A stretch of 64,000 nucleotides of DNA from Pyropia yezoensis (lineage: Eukaryota; Rhodophyta; Bangiophyceae; Bangiales; Bangiaceae): contig CM020620.1 in assembly GCA_009829735.1 (NCBI GenBank), positions 23,348,020-23,412,019 on the forward strand. Direction: 5' to 3'. The notes beneath the pieces were generated by a model. The model made no database searches. It was not told the DNA's origin and saw only the letters and a list, made by a program, of their open reading frames with translations. Below are positions 1 to 10,185 of the stretch, in pieces (position 1 is the stretch's first letter; each line of letters begins with the position of its first letter). The position numbers were made by a program, and so were the translations under genes.

Positions 1-378
1 NNNNNNNNNNNNNNNNNNNNNNNNNNNNNNNNNNNNNNNNNNNNNNNNNNNNNNNNNNNNNNNNNNNNNNNNNNNNNNNNNNNNNNNNNNNNNNNNNNNN
101 NNNNNNNNNNNNNNNNNNNNNNNNNNNNNNNNNNNNNNNNNNNNNNNNNNNNNNNNNNNNNNNNNNNNNNNNNNNNNNNNNNNNNNNNNNNNNNNNNNNN
201 NNNNNNNNNNNNNNNNNNNNNNNNNNNNNNNNNNNNNNNNNNNNNNNNNNNNNNNNNNNNNNNNNNNNNNNNNNNNNNNNNNNNNNNNNNNNNNNNNNNN
301 NNNNNNNNNNNNNNNNNNNNNNNNNNNNNNNNNNNNNNNNNNNNNNNNNNNNNNNNNNNNNNNNNNNNNNNNNNNNNN
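1..378. other. Assembly gap (N run)
   Basis: All bases are N. The minus-strand Ty3 polyprotein to its right is still open where the gap begins, so the rest of its RNase H, integrase and 3' LTR are hidden here or outside the window. Confidence 0.99.
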
Positions 379-2713
379 ACATTCGGGAGGATGAAGCAAG
401 GTATTTCCTCCGGGATAGGACCGGTATCGGCTGCAGGAGTCTCCAGCCTGGACATGGTGTCGGCGCAGTGGTGCTCCCTCCCTGCTCTGGTGCACACCTT
501 GTACTTGAACTCCGAAAGGCGTAGGCGCCACCGGGCGACCCTTCCTTGACTGCTGTCCATGCATAGCAGCCACCTTAGACTGGCGTGGTCCGTCCGGATG
601 AGGAACTCTTGTCCTTCAAGATATGGACGTAACAGGAAGCAAGCCCAGACGACCGCCAAGCACTCGCGCTCGGTCGTGGAATAGTTCTTCTCGGCTGGAG
701 TCAAGACGCGACTGTAGTAGCCTATCGGGAGGAAGTGCCCATCAGGTTGTTGCTGGAGTAGTGAGCACCCCACCTGGACGCCACAGGCGTCAGTCTCCAG
801 AACAACCTGACCCTCCCGCTTGGGTAACGCCAGTACTGGAGTGGTGGTCAGGCGCTTCTTGAGCTCTTCGAAGGCTGCTGTCTGCTTCTCGTCGAACACC
901 GGGAGTTGTGCTGGAAGCTTCTTGCTAGTAAGCTTGGTCAAGGGCCGGGCAATCAGAGCGTAGTCCCGTACGAACCGGCGGTAGACGTTGCACATACCCA
1001 GGAAGCTCTTGAGTTCCGTCTGGGTTTTAGGTTGCCGTGCATGCCGGAGGGCCTTGATGTTCTTCTCGTTGACTCGGAGCTCCCCCGGACTCAGCACGTG
1101 CCCCAGGTACTCCACCTCAGTCTCAAACAGGTGGCACTTCTCGGCCTTGAGGGTAACTCCAGCCTTGGACAGGAGGGCCAGGACCTCTCGAAGGTGCTCC
1201 AGGTGTTCCGCTGGGGTCTTGGAGAAAACAATGATGTCGTCCAGGTAGACCAAACATGTTCTCCACCTTAGCCCCGACAGGATGATGTCGATGGCTCTCT
1301 GGAAGGTTGCCGGAGCATTAGTGAGACCAAAAGGGAGACGCTTGCACCGGAACAGTCCCATGTGGCACGTGAAGGTAGTCTTGTCCTTGTCCTCGTCAGC
1401 CAGAGGGATCTGCCAGTAACCGGCATTACAATCCAGCGTCGAGAAGAGGGTGGCATCACCAAGAAAGTCGAGGCAATCATCCATCCGGGTATCGGGTATA
1501 CATCCTTGACTGTCATCTCGTTCAGGCGTCTGTAGTCAACGCAGAAACGGAAGTGACCGCCAGGTTTCGGGACGACTACCACCGGGAAAGCCCACTCGCC
1601 ATCAGACGGCTCGATAACATCCATCTTGAGCATCTTGTTAACCTGCTTCTCAATCTCATCCCGGCGATGAGGTCCAGCCCGGTATGGGTGCATGTGCACT
1701 GGTTTGGCATCTGGCTTGAGTTGAATCCGGTGTAGGGTGGCGTCCATCTTGCCCAGCTCTCCAGACCACAGATGCCGATGTTCCTGGAGAAGCTTCTCCA
1801 GTGCCTCCTTCAAGTCGGGAGGGACGTTTTCTTGGTTGACCTTCGGCATCCCGGGCGGTGCTTGTTCCGGCTTCGGAGTAGTACGGCCAGCCTGCTCTTG
1901 TTCCGGAGATACGTCTAAGGCCGTCAAGTTGGATGCCAGCTCTTGTTGCAGGTTGAAGAGGTCTTCCTTGCTCATAGCGCGGGCGGACCCCCGGTAAGGC
2001 TCTGCTGTACCAACTCGAGTGCCCTTGGCGAGGGTTATTGGCTTCCGGCTCACGTTGACGATCAGCACCGAGAACGGGGTGTGCCTCTCCACCTTCTTGT
2101 GGTGTCCGTGGGCTAGGTATAATCGGTGTTTCGCCAGAAATTCCTTGCGTCCGTAGATCAGGCATTGACCTGCAGTCCGGGTCGTGACTTGAACCTTGGT
2201 CTCCGAGCGAGGAGGTAGGAGCACCGGTTTGATGAGGGTCAAGGTGGAGGGTGGGATGCGTTCCTTCTGGTTCTTGGCCACACGAACCTTGGTGTCCAGG
2301 TGCTCCAGCACTGGTGACACAACCCCATGGTTGAACTGCACCTTTCCTTCTCCGGGTAGGATGCTCTTGACATGCTGCTTCTGGAAGTCCCAGCCTAGGA
2401 TGAGGGGGACTGATAAGGTCTTGACTACTAGAAAGGGAAAAAGCATTGGTTCATTGTTGACATAGATGGCGACGGGAAGACGGCCAAGCGGTCGTAGGGT
2501 TTGACCTGATGCGTCTACAATCCGGGTCTTGGTAGGCGCTCTCCAGGCATGTCGACGCCAGCCCGGAGGTAACAGGTTCTCAGTGATGACGCTTGGTCCG
2601 GCTCCCGTGTCGACCACCGGCGTAACAGCTTGGGGGAGGCTATCCCCCACATGCATACGAGCATTAATCTTGAGGTTTTCCTTACGCAGGACGAGCAAGG
2701 TCCCCTTGAACAA
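379..2713 (-). pseudogene. pol: Ty3/gypsy protease-RT-RNase H polyprotein (frameshifted, open at gap)
   Basis: The aspartic protease active site reads VVDTGAGPSVI, about 35 residues from the first Met at 2713. The RT begins near 1760 with FRFCVDYRRLNEMTVKD. The frame breaks near 1480-1490, where one base is gained or lost. The other frame then continues to the gap with the rest of the RT (YWQIPLADED, LPFGLTNAPATFQ, YLDDIIVFSK) and RNase H (ETDACGVQVG, TTERECLAVVW, RTDHASLRWLL). The product would process the polyprotein and copy the element RNA. Integrase is not visible because it would lie in or beyond the gap. The frameshift may be a sequencing error, because the frames on both sides are otherwise open and well conserved. 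Confidence 0.85.
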
Positions 2714-2841
2714 ACAGGGTGTCCAGGCGGCTACCGGTTGAGCAGGTAACTGCCGTCCTTTCTCCCGGCACGCAAGGGGAGAACAGGTAGAAGTACCCTG
2801 CCGTTGGAGATTCGGGAAGACACTTGGGGAGAGCGCCTGCC

Positions 2842-4601
2842 CTACTCGTTTCCCGGCTCCGAGGAGTCCTTAGAGGTTTCGGTCTCCAGGTCAAAGTCCG
2901 TAGGAGCTTCCCTTGCCAGAGCCTCCGTGATGCTCTGTAAGGTTGCCACTCGGATGGCATGTACCTGTGCCTTGTCCATCTTGGAGGGTGCCCGCCGGTC
3001 AGCCCAGTTGACCGCCTTTGCAAACACCAGTCCTTGACGCTTGAGTTTCTCCTGGAGATCCTCGGGAATGGTCGGGCACTGGTAGGACATATGATCCTCC
3101 TTCTGGCACAGCCAGCAAGACCGGAACCGCTGGTTCCTGATCTGCTTGGGGGCGACCAGGGAAGGTTGCTCCTTAGAAACGAAGCCGCCCCACTTGTCCC
3201 TTGACTCCATGGGTGAGGCCTCGCCAACTGCGAGTACCGGTACAGGGTTATCACCTCCCTTATACTTGTCGGGTCCGGGACGAACTCGCGACAACGGCTT
3301 GGGGGTTGATACCATAGGAGCCTGGAGGGCCTTGGCTTGCCGGTGCTTGCCCTGGGTGTAGGCCATCAACTGCTGGAAGGTATGTTCTTGATGTTCCTGG
3401 TTGTAGTTCTCCGCATCCACTTGAAGATATTCAGGAAGCCCCTCCGAGAAGATCATCTTGAGCCTGTCCTCAGGGTAAACGTTGCCACAAGCATCGCTCA
3501 TCTCCCGGACACGACGGGCGAACGCCTCTGGAGTCTCTTGTCTCTCCATGGTTGCCCGGTTCAGCCTACCGACTGCCTTACGCAGGGAGTCCGCGTCTGC
3601 GTAGTTGGACAGGAGCCAGTTGACCGCCTCCGGATAACTCGCGACGGTACGTCCAACAATGTGCCCGGCAGAGTCTGGTAGAACCTGTGCAAACCGCTGT
3701 TCCGCTTCTCCGGTCATGAAGTTAACCAGGAGATAGAGAGCCTTGCCCTCGGACACATCGTTGTCATTGCATGCCTTGACAAACCGGCGCAGGAAGGCAA
3801 AGATAAGCGCCGGTCTCTTCCCGGAAAACTTAGGATGCCCCCAAAGCTCGGCTGCATTCGCCGGTTCAGGGATGCCATCTTCTTGGCCATCTTCCGGGTG
3901 TAACCTTGGTCTTGGTTCTCCAGCCGGTAGTTACCCCAATACGTGACCTTGTTCAGGGTGGCATCTCCCACTTGGTGGGCAGGAAAGTCGAACTCGACTA
4001 GCCTGCGCCGGGTAGGACCGGGAGATGCATCCCAGTCATATCCCTCCTCAGAGCTGGAGGAACTGGTCTCGCTGGTGCTAGAGCGGCGGCGACGACGCCG
4101 ACGCCTACGGCTGCTCCGGTCACCGGTCTTGGAGCTCCCCGCCCCATAGGACGCAAGGGGAGGAAAAGCTTGGCCGGTCCCAGGAGTTGAAGTCTCAGGA
4201 AGACCCGTAGAACCAGTCATAGCGGTGCCTCTGGCACTGCTAGTGCCCACAGGAAGAGGTGTATACACCCAGCTGCCATGTGTGGGTCCAGGAGTAAACA
4301 CACCAGGGGCTATCCCTGGAGGTTGAAGAGTAGAACCGACAGGAGGGAGACGTCTGCTGCGAGCGGACTCAAACGCCGTTGACCCCGGGGTGGCTCCCAC
4401 AGGAGGAACAGCCGGAGGAACGGGAGCAGGGGGTACTTGGCCGCCTGTAGACTCCAGTCCACTACCGGATGTCCCGCCCAGGTCTGCTTCACCCGTAGGG
4501 AGAACGCCGGGTTGGGCACCGTCCCCCGCGGTGACCAGGGATGCGTCAAGGGACGCGGGGTCTACCCCTTCGGGCACCGTCGTGCCAGGGAGGGTAGCCA
4601 T
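2842..4601 (-). pseudogene. gag: Ty3/gypsy Gag, frameshifted
   Basis: The first Met is at 4601. The N-terminal third is rich in Pro, Gly, Ser and Thr and holds a run of Arg followed by Ser (about residues 165-190). The frame changes near 3830: the first frame runs to 3714, while the downstream frame is open from above 3756 to the stop at 2842. That frame carries a capsid-like region and one zinc knuckle, CWLCQKEDHMSYQC (C-x2-C-x4-H-x4-C). Gag would form the particle and bind RNA. The 129-base gap to the protease ORF means pol is probably made by frameshifting or reinitiation. The break may be an assembly error. Confidence 0.75.
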
Positions 4602-4790
4602 GTTGGTCTCTTGACAGCCACAGTCCAGTTACCTGCGTGTCCAAAGATCGCAAGACCACAAGAGAGGGGTTGGGGAGCCAGGAATGGGGTTCCCGTGAAC
4701 GGGTGCAAATAATTCCCAAACCACAGAAAAAGACAGAATAGGAACAACGCAACCGCTGCTCCCAAATGTCTCTTCTCAAACACTCCAATC

Positions 4791-4806
4791 CCCTGCTGCT
4801 CCACCA
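4791..4806 (-). other. Primer-binding site of minus-strand Ty3 element
   Basis: On the minus strand this reads TGGTGGAGCAGCAGGG, four bases inside the LTR edge. The same 16 bases occur two bases after the LTR end of the plus-strand element at 47585-47600. A PBS starts with TGG because it pairs with the CCA end of a tRNA. I could not name the tRNA. Confidence 0.75.
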
Positions 4807-4810
4807 AATA

Positions 4811-5265
4811 TGTGGTATAAAACTCGATCCTCTCAGACACGTGTCAATATCCCTCGGGGGAAAGGGACAGGTAACGCAGAAAGGGGAACTACGAGAATGG
4901 TATGCCTGTTGCCTCACGTGCCTGCTCGCAGGGCAAACAGATACGCACGGTAGTGCACACGGGGAAGAGGAAAGCAAACGCGCAGTTGTCTTTTTCCCTG
5001 AGGGCGCGGGCCGAGGGCGCCTCGCTGTCCCTCTTAACGTGCATCTGGGGGAACCCCGGCACGTTGGCCCGGTAGCCCCCCCCATAACCCCGAGTGGCCC
5101 CGACCCGAGTCTAACCTCGTCAGGTCGGGGGCCACTATCACTACTAATTCTATTCCCACTCACTAATCTCACACTCAAATTCTCTCAAATCAAGTCCCTC
5201 ACAAATATGCAAAAACACATCAGAAATCCCTCTCTCGCGTGTGGATAGCGTAGTCCACCGCATCC
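4811..5265 (-). repeat. LTR of minus-strand Ty3 element (outer edge uncertain)
   Basis: The inner edge is TGTGGTATAA on the plus strand, next to the primer-binding site. The outer edge is placed near 5265 because an ACCGCA end is compatible with a TG..CA terminus and the neighbouring integrase sequence resumes there. No second LTR is visible to confirm it. Confidence 0.5.
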
Positions 5266-5313
5266 CAGTGCCGGGCACGGGCCACGGCCGCCAACCATCG
5301 CCACACGGCGGGC

Positions 5314-6738
5314 GTGTTCTGGCACCTGGTGCCCTCTGGTTGCAGTCCCGGGTCGGCGCCAAGTCGGGGCCAGGGATGCTACAGGACCGAACAACTTGTC
5401 GTCCCCGCATCCCTCAAGGACAGTATCCTTGAGAGGGAGCACAACGCTCCCACGGGTGGACACCTGGGGTCTAGTAAACTGTACCAGACCCTGAGGACCA
5501 GGTACTACTGGCCGTCCATGGTGGTGGACATCTACAGTTGGGTGGCTGCCTGCACAAGTTGTGCACAGAATCGTCTGATGTAACGGCGGCCTAGTACGGC
5601 TATGCTATTGTTCCCGGCCAAGGAGCCCTTCGCCGCGTTGGCGATGGACATCCTTGGGCCACTGCCCGTGACCGAGGAGGGCAACCAGTACCTCCTGGTC
5701 ATCTGTGACCGCTTCACGAAACTTACGCGAGCGATCCCACTGGCAGAGATCACGGCCATGTCGGTCGTGTCAGCCTTCCTAGATCACTGGGTTGCCGCGT
5801 ATGGCATCCCAGATAGTACACTATCGGACAATGGACCGCAATTTGCGTCTGTACTGTTTCAGGGAGTGCTGGATATGTTGGGGGTTAAGGCAAACTATGC
5901 CACCCCCTACCACCCACAAACTAATGGGCAGGTGGAGCGCTTCAACAAAACTATTGTTAGGCAGCTGCGCCACTATGTGAGTGAGCACGTGAAGACGTGG
6001 GACCAATACATTTCTATCCTTACTACTGCCTACAATTCGCAGGTTCACTCATCTACAGGGGAAGTACCCCTCGCTTTTGTGACCCCCCGTCGCGTGCGGT
6101 CTATTGCCGTGCGGCGGTCGCTCCCAACTAGGGAGGATGGTGGCAGTACGCCTACTCCTACTGAGAGTAAGGCGGAGTTCGCCGCTAGGCTTGAAAACCT
6201 CATCCCTAAAGTCAGGGCTGAGATGGACAAAGCACAAAAGCGCTACAAGCGTACCTTTGACAAAAAGGTGCGCAATGCTAAACATGTCCCCGAGCAGGGT
6301 GACTGGGTGCTGGTACACTCGCACACCCCAACTGGGGGTAAGCTGGTGTTCCAGACGAAGGGACCGTACCAGGTCCTTCGTACTGATGGGCGGCGCTTCA
6401 CCATCGAAAGTGACGATGGGGTCCGCACAGTGAACGGACAGGACGTGGTCAAAGTTGCACCACCGCCTGCAGGCGACCCAGCTTGGGCGCGTGCTTTGGA
6501 AGCGCGGCGCCTCCCCTCACTGCCTGCGGCCAAACAGGGCCCGCAGGAGTACGTGTTCGATAAGTTCATCGACCACGGATGGGATGAAGACACTGACCGC
6601 CTCATGTTGAGGGTGCGTTGGTTTGGCTACAAAGCCAAGGATGATACGTGGGAGTATGTGGAGGACCTTCCCGCTGAGAAGGTCCGGGCGTACTGTGCCC
6701 GGAATGAGATAGACCCTACCAGCCCTCCCTCAACGTGA
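5314..6738 (+). pseudogene. pol: Ty3/gypsy integrase with C-terminal chromodomain, one in-frame stop
   Basis: A zinc-binding HHCC module (REHNAPTGGHLG ... CTSCAQNR) occupies about 5435-5575. The catalytic core follows with ALAMDILGPLP, LSDNGPQF and PQTNGQVERF, which carry the D, D and E residues. The last 50 residues form a chromodomain (LRVRWFGYKAKDDTWEYVEDLP). A TAA at 5581-5583 splits the HHCC module from the core, but the same frame continues on both sides, so this is a nonsense change in one gene. The first bases are arbitrary: the upstream RT is missing. Integrase would insert the cDNA, and the chromodomain would steer it to particular chromatin. The stop at 6738 lies about 125 bases from the end of the converging antisense gene. 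Confidence 0.9.
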
Positions 6739-6862
6739 GGGAAGGCCGAGCAACAGTGCCAAGAGAGTGCTTCAAGTCGAAGTGGTACGCAGAGTGGCTT
6801 TTAACGACAGCCCTAACCCTCACACTCTCACAACAAAGGCAGCTACCAACTAGGCACGCATG

Positions 6863-8794
6863 CTAGACTCTCCCACTCCACGGCCCTTGCCCGCACGTGG
6901 AGGCGAGCGGCGAGACCCACGCCGATAACGGTCTCCACTTGTTGGAGGGGGGCGGCGGCTCCAAGTCGGAACCGTCGCGTCCCTCACGGTCGCGCAAGTG
7001 GCGCCGACCGTGGCTACTCTTCTGCCTGGTCTTGCGCGCAAGTTTGCGACGCAGACGCTGGACAGACTCCGTCTCCGACGGGGTAGAGGACTCCGAAACG
7101 GAGTAAGACAACTCGTCTTCCGATACGGAAGGAGAGCGCCGCGAGTGTCGGCGACGACGGCGAGGAGGCGAGTATGCCCGGCTCGCGCGACGTTTGCCAC
7201 GCCCAAGTGGGGCTGGCTGGGGCATAATAGCCCCAATGCGAGCCAACTCGGCTGTCATAAACTCCGCCACCGACTCGCAACTCGCGGTCGCCACTGCAGT
7301 ACGAACGCGCTCCTCAAGTTCAGGAGTCTCGGAACTCTGTAGGGTTGCGGTCGACGCGGCCAACCAGGAAATGGTGCGCACCAACGTGGTGATCATCATC
7401 TCTGAGGTTAGAGGCGTGGGCGGCAACACCAACTTGGGGTATACCGTCAGGAGGGTGGCCCCCAAGTTGGGGGACACCGGGGTGGAAGACTCCACGGCCA
7501 CGCTGATCGGGATGTTCCCGTGAGGTTGGAAAGGAACAGGAGGAAGCGGAGGGGCCCGCCGAGGTGGCGGTACCCGGGTGTAACTGCGACCCCGACTTGG
7601 GGCCCCCGCAGTAGGTTGAGTCATATGGTCATCATATGAGGGCACAGCCATAACTATGGGCTTGTCCGGGGGTGGCGCAGTGTGGCGATCCACCCCCGGG
7701 GCATACGGGTAGTCCCCGATGCCCAACCCCTCTCGTAGGACCACACGGCCGTCGTGAAGTTCACGAGCGACCCACACGAACTGGCGAAGTGCGCCATCGT
7801 CCTTGGGCCCACGAGTGGGGCGGCGCAACTTGTGCTCAATGCTCTCCCACTCGATAAACTTATGGAGCCGGAGCACCTCCTCAAGTAGAGTGAGTTGTCC
7901 TGATGAGCATCCCTCAGCAACTAGCTGAGGGGTGAGCTGTTCCAAACCTTGGATGAGCCGGAGGGGGAGATGCCAGAGCATCCCCCGCCGCTGAACACAG
8001 GACACCCAGGTCGACATGACCTCGAGGAGCCACTGGGTGGCCAACATGGCCCACACCAGGTGATCAGGGGCAGCCGTCAACATGACGGAGCCGAAGTGGT
8101 CAAGCAACCGTGGCAACAACGCCGGGAACCCGTAGGGGACCTCAACTTGAGGCCACCACTCGGGCTTCTTCGGATAGTACTGCTCCTTACTGGCAGCAGA
8201 CTGTTGAGGAAACTCAAGTTGAGCCGAGGTCACCAAGTAGGGACCTCGCCGGAAGTCTTTCTCCATCCGCACATCAAAGTGATGAGTGTGCGGATCGGCC
8301 TCGTGGAGGTACGGTGGGCGAGTTGCCACAGCGTCCCACGTGAAGGTCGGCAAGTCGCCGGGACCCGGGATAGTTCCCCCGCGGTCCACCATGGCCTTGG
8401 CACGCTGAACGTCCTCAACTTCCTCATCGTCCAGGAAGTCAAACTGGTCCGTCCTGAAGCCGGCAGGGAACCCGACCCTACGGGGATACTTCTCCCGTAG
8501 GCGGTCCCATACCCGGCCCATCGCTGCGCCAAGTCGGCCACAGCGAAGAACAGTCAGCCCCTCCTCATAGAGAGGCCAAGCGGGGTAAAACCACCGCCCC
8601 AAGGCCTCACGCGGGACAACTTGTCCCGCCTCCGGGGGAGACCCCGCCGTCAACCCAAAGCCGGGTGACGCGGGAGTCCCGTCCCCCGGAGCGATCGCGG
8701 AGCCCCCGCCGGAAGTCCCGGCGGGTGCTGCCCCGTAGGAGGTGTCCTCCATGCGCTCGTCAAGAGAGTCCGTCACCACTCCCGGAGTCGCCAT
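6863..8794 (-). CDS. Antisense accessory protein of Ty3 element, family A copy 1 (novel)
   Basis: This is an open frame of about 643 codons, convergent with the integrase and internal to the element (left of the PPT). I recognise no known domain. The N-terminus is Gly/Ala/Pro-rich. The middle holds conserved blocks such as LGRWFYPAWPLYEEG, LLDHFGSVML and GMLWHLPLRLIQGLEQL. The C-terminal 120 residues are basic and Arg/Ser-rich (SPPRRRRRHSRRSPSVSED), like a nuclear or RNA-binding tail. The Met at 8794 is chosen because the copy at 45311 starts at the same place and both have a perfect hairpin two bases upstream. Relative to that copy the last 30 residues are in another frame, so a one-base indel near 6960 is likely and the true end may be about 6850. 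It resembles the 54735-56100 gene in its middle part. Confidence 0.75.
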   Translation of the reverse strand: MATPGVVTDSLDERMEDTSYGAAPAGTSGGGSAIAPGDGTPASPGFGLTAGSPPEAGQVVPREALGRWFYPAWPLYEEGLTVLRCGRLGAAMGRVWDRLREKYPRRVGFPAGFRTDQFDFLDDEEVEDVQRAKAMVDRGGTIPGPGDLPTFTWDAVATRPPYLHEADPHTHHFDVRMEKDFRRGPYLVTSAQLEFPQQSAASKEQYYPKKPEWWPQVEVPYGFPALLPRLLDHFGSVMLTAAPDHLVWAMLATQWLLEVMSTWVSCVQRRGMLWHLPLRLIQGLEQLTPQLVAEGCSSGQLTLLEEVLRLHKFIEWESIEHKLRRPTRGPKDDGALRQFVWVARELHDGRVVLREGLGIGDYPYAPGVDRHTAPPPDKPIVMAVPSYDDHMTQPTAGAPSRGRSYTRVPPPRRAPPLPPVPFQPHGNIPISVAVESSTPVSPNLGATLLTVYPKLVLPPTPLTSEMMITTLVRTISWLAASTATLQSSETPELEERVRTAVATASCESVAEFMTAELARIGAIMPQPAPLGRGKRRASRAYSPPRRRRRHSRRSPSVSEDELSYSVSESSTPSETESVQRLRRKLARKTRQKSSHGRRHLRDREGRDGSDLEPPPPSNKWRPLSAWVSPLASTCGQGPWSGRV

Positions 8795-8796
8795 GG

Positions 8797-8817
8797 CTCT
8801 CCCCAAGTTGGGGAGAG
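8797..8817 (-). promoter_or_regulatory. Perfect hairpin directly upstream of the antisense gene start
   Basis: Ten-base arms CTCTCCCCAA and TTGGGGAGAG flank a single base. The hairpin ends two bases before the ATG. It is identical in sequence and spacing in the second copy (45288-45308). A role in start control is an inference. Confidence 0.6.
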
Positions 8818-9118
8818 ACGCTCTGGCTATCGCAGCACGAGACCCGCCTCGAGTTGAGGGGGACTCGGATCGTGGGTATACGGGTGGCCTCCCCAGCGTG
8901 GGGCGGCCCAGTGGAAGGTGAAGGGGAGGTGGTGGTGATGGTGAAGTGTGAACTGAGGAGAGCAAGCTGCCGAGTGGGAAAGCTTGAGGAGAGGGGCGGT
9001 CAACGTGACCGCCTCCACATCCGTGTTACGTACTCGATGGGGGACAGCAAGTCGCGCCCCCAACGCCGAGACGTGCGTTTACGCACCCCCTCACAGGGCC
9101 GACCGGGTCGGTCGGAAC

Positions 9119-9132
9119 TGAGGAGAGGGGAG
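9119..9132 (+). other. Polypurine tract
   Basis: The purine run GAGGAGAGGGGAG lies immediately before the LTR start TGTGGCA. Ty3 elements prime plus-strand DNA synthesis there. It gives the orientation of the element as plus and confirms that the accessory gene is antisense. Confidence 0.8.
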
Positions 9133-9602
9133 TGTGGCAGTATTGACCCCCAGGTAGGGGGGCAACACGTGCCATGCAAGGGGCGGCAGGCCACTAGCCT
9201 GATCCGTTCCTCCCCCTGCATTTGGGTCCATATTCCCTAAGTTTGGGATAGTTAGCTTAGTAGTAAATCCAACTTGGATTTGAGGGTTTTCTGCATTTAT
9301 CGTCTTGAATTTTCGTGTGGCCCGGTGGGCAGGTGCTGGGGTGGGAGATTCTGAGTGGCGAGATTCTGAGTGGACCCTGGGGGGATAAGGGGAGGGACAG
9401 CGGGGCTTGGCCCTGCGTCCCCGTCCCGACCAAGAAACTGTTGGACCACACACCATCCTCTTGTTTGTCCGTGGGGGGTTTGCCCCACAACAGGGACAGA
9501 GTGTGTGCGACTTGCACTTCTTCCGGTTCTCCCCGACACGGGAGGCAGCCCTAGCACACCGCCCCAACTTGGGTGCCGTGGGTGCTTGTGGTTTTTGCCA
9601 CA
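9133..9602 (+). repeat. 3' LTR, family A copy 1
   Basis: 470 bases with seven-base inverted ends TGTGGCA and TGCCACA, directly after a polypurine tract. It matches 44504-44972 with about ten differences, most of them in the last 60 bases. It contains GAGATTCTGAGTGG twice in a row (near 9349-9375) and the palindrome AAATCCAACTTGGATTT (9265-9281). An antisense frame through it encodes a Cys-rich stretch, frameshifted here. Confidence 0.85.
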
Positions 9603-9980
9603 CTCAGAAAATAAAAAACATCCTCTTACTCCCCTCGGCCTCCTCTACAAGCAGGTATGTCGTGCATGTCTTGAAGTACACGAGCACCTTGAATGTCATC
9701 GAGAATGGTCGACATTTGGCCCAGACTAGCTATGTGGTCAATCCGCGTGGCCTGCAGCGGATGCTTGCCTCATGTCGCACATCCGCGGCCCAGGTGTGTA
9801 CTCAAGCCGCAGACAATGTTGCCAGGTTGCGCGCTGGCTTGGGTGCATGTCATTGCACGATTCGTGCTTCAATTTCGCGAGCTCACTCCTGTTCTGCGCG
9901 AGACATGTCCACGTCTTGCGGCGTTTTTGCGTCGAAACTGTTTAATGAATGTGGGCCTCCATGCGCGTTGTAAGGAGGTA
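9603..9980. other. Intergenic, no gene seen
   Basis: AT-richer sequence between the LTR and a MITE-like element. I see no supported coding region. Confidence 0.6.
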
Positions 9981-10185
9981 CAGTCTGTATCCGGTTATAT
10001 GCGCCCCAGTTGTATGACAGGGGGTCATATAACTGGGAGATTTCCCTCGCACGAGGGAGCAGGACGCTCTCTGAGAGCCCGACTCGTTCCAAGAAGGCAC
10101 CTCATTGGTGGAAGTGTTAAAAAGGGGTAAAAGTGGGGGTGGGCTACAATGTGCGCAAGGGGGTCATACAACTGGATACAGACTG
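9981..10185. mobile_element. MITE-like element with TA target duplication
   Basis: Terminal inverted repeats CAGTCTGTATCCGGTTATATG (left) and CAGTCTGTATCCAGTTGTATG (right, read inward) match at 19 of 21 bases. TA flanks both sides (9979-9980, 10186-10187). CAGT ends with TA duplications are typical of Tc1/mariner-pogo derivatives. A second hairpin with 14-base arms (CCCAGTTGTATGAC and its partner) lies just inside the left repeat at about 10005-10037. It is non-coding and 205 bases long. Confidence 0.7.

Larger units (their letters stand above)
379..5265 (-). mobile_element. Ty3/gypsy LTR retrotransposon, minus strand, 3' part lost in gap
   Basis: Reading leftwards from about 5265 the order is LTR, primer-binding site, gag with a CCHC knuckle, protease, reverse transcriptase and RNase H. 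This is the standard Ty3/gypsy order. The 5' LTR edge at 4811 (TGTGGTATAA on the plus strand) is clear because the primer-binding site lies four bases away. The outer edge near 5265 is a guess, since only one LTR is visible. The element abuts the pol gene of a plus-strand element, so it probably inserted into that gene. Gag and pol each carry a frameshift. Confidence 0.85.
5266..9602 (+). mobile_element. Ty3/gypsy element with antisense accessory gene, 5' truncated (family A, copy 1)
   Basis: From left to right: integrase with a chromodomain on the plus strand, a 640-residue gene on the minus strand converging on it, a polypurine tract at 9119-9132 and a 3' LTR at 9133-9602. Gag, protease and RT are missing, replaced on the left by the minus-strand element. 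The PPT and the LTR inverted ends (TGTGGCA...TGCCACA) fix the right edge. A second copy of the right half lies at 44504-47219. Confidence 0.85.

Noticed and set aside
5551..5565. Palindrome TGCACAAGTTGTGCA as proof that the family A integrase is also palindrome-saturated
   Set aside because: It is an isolated example; the surrounding integrase gene shows few arms of six or more.
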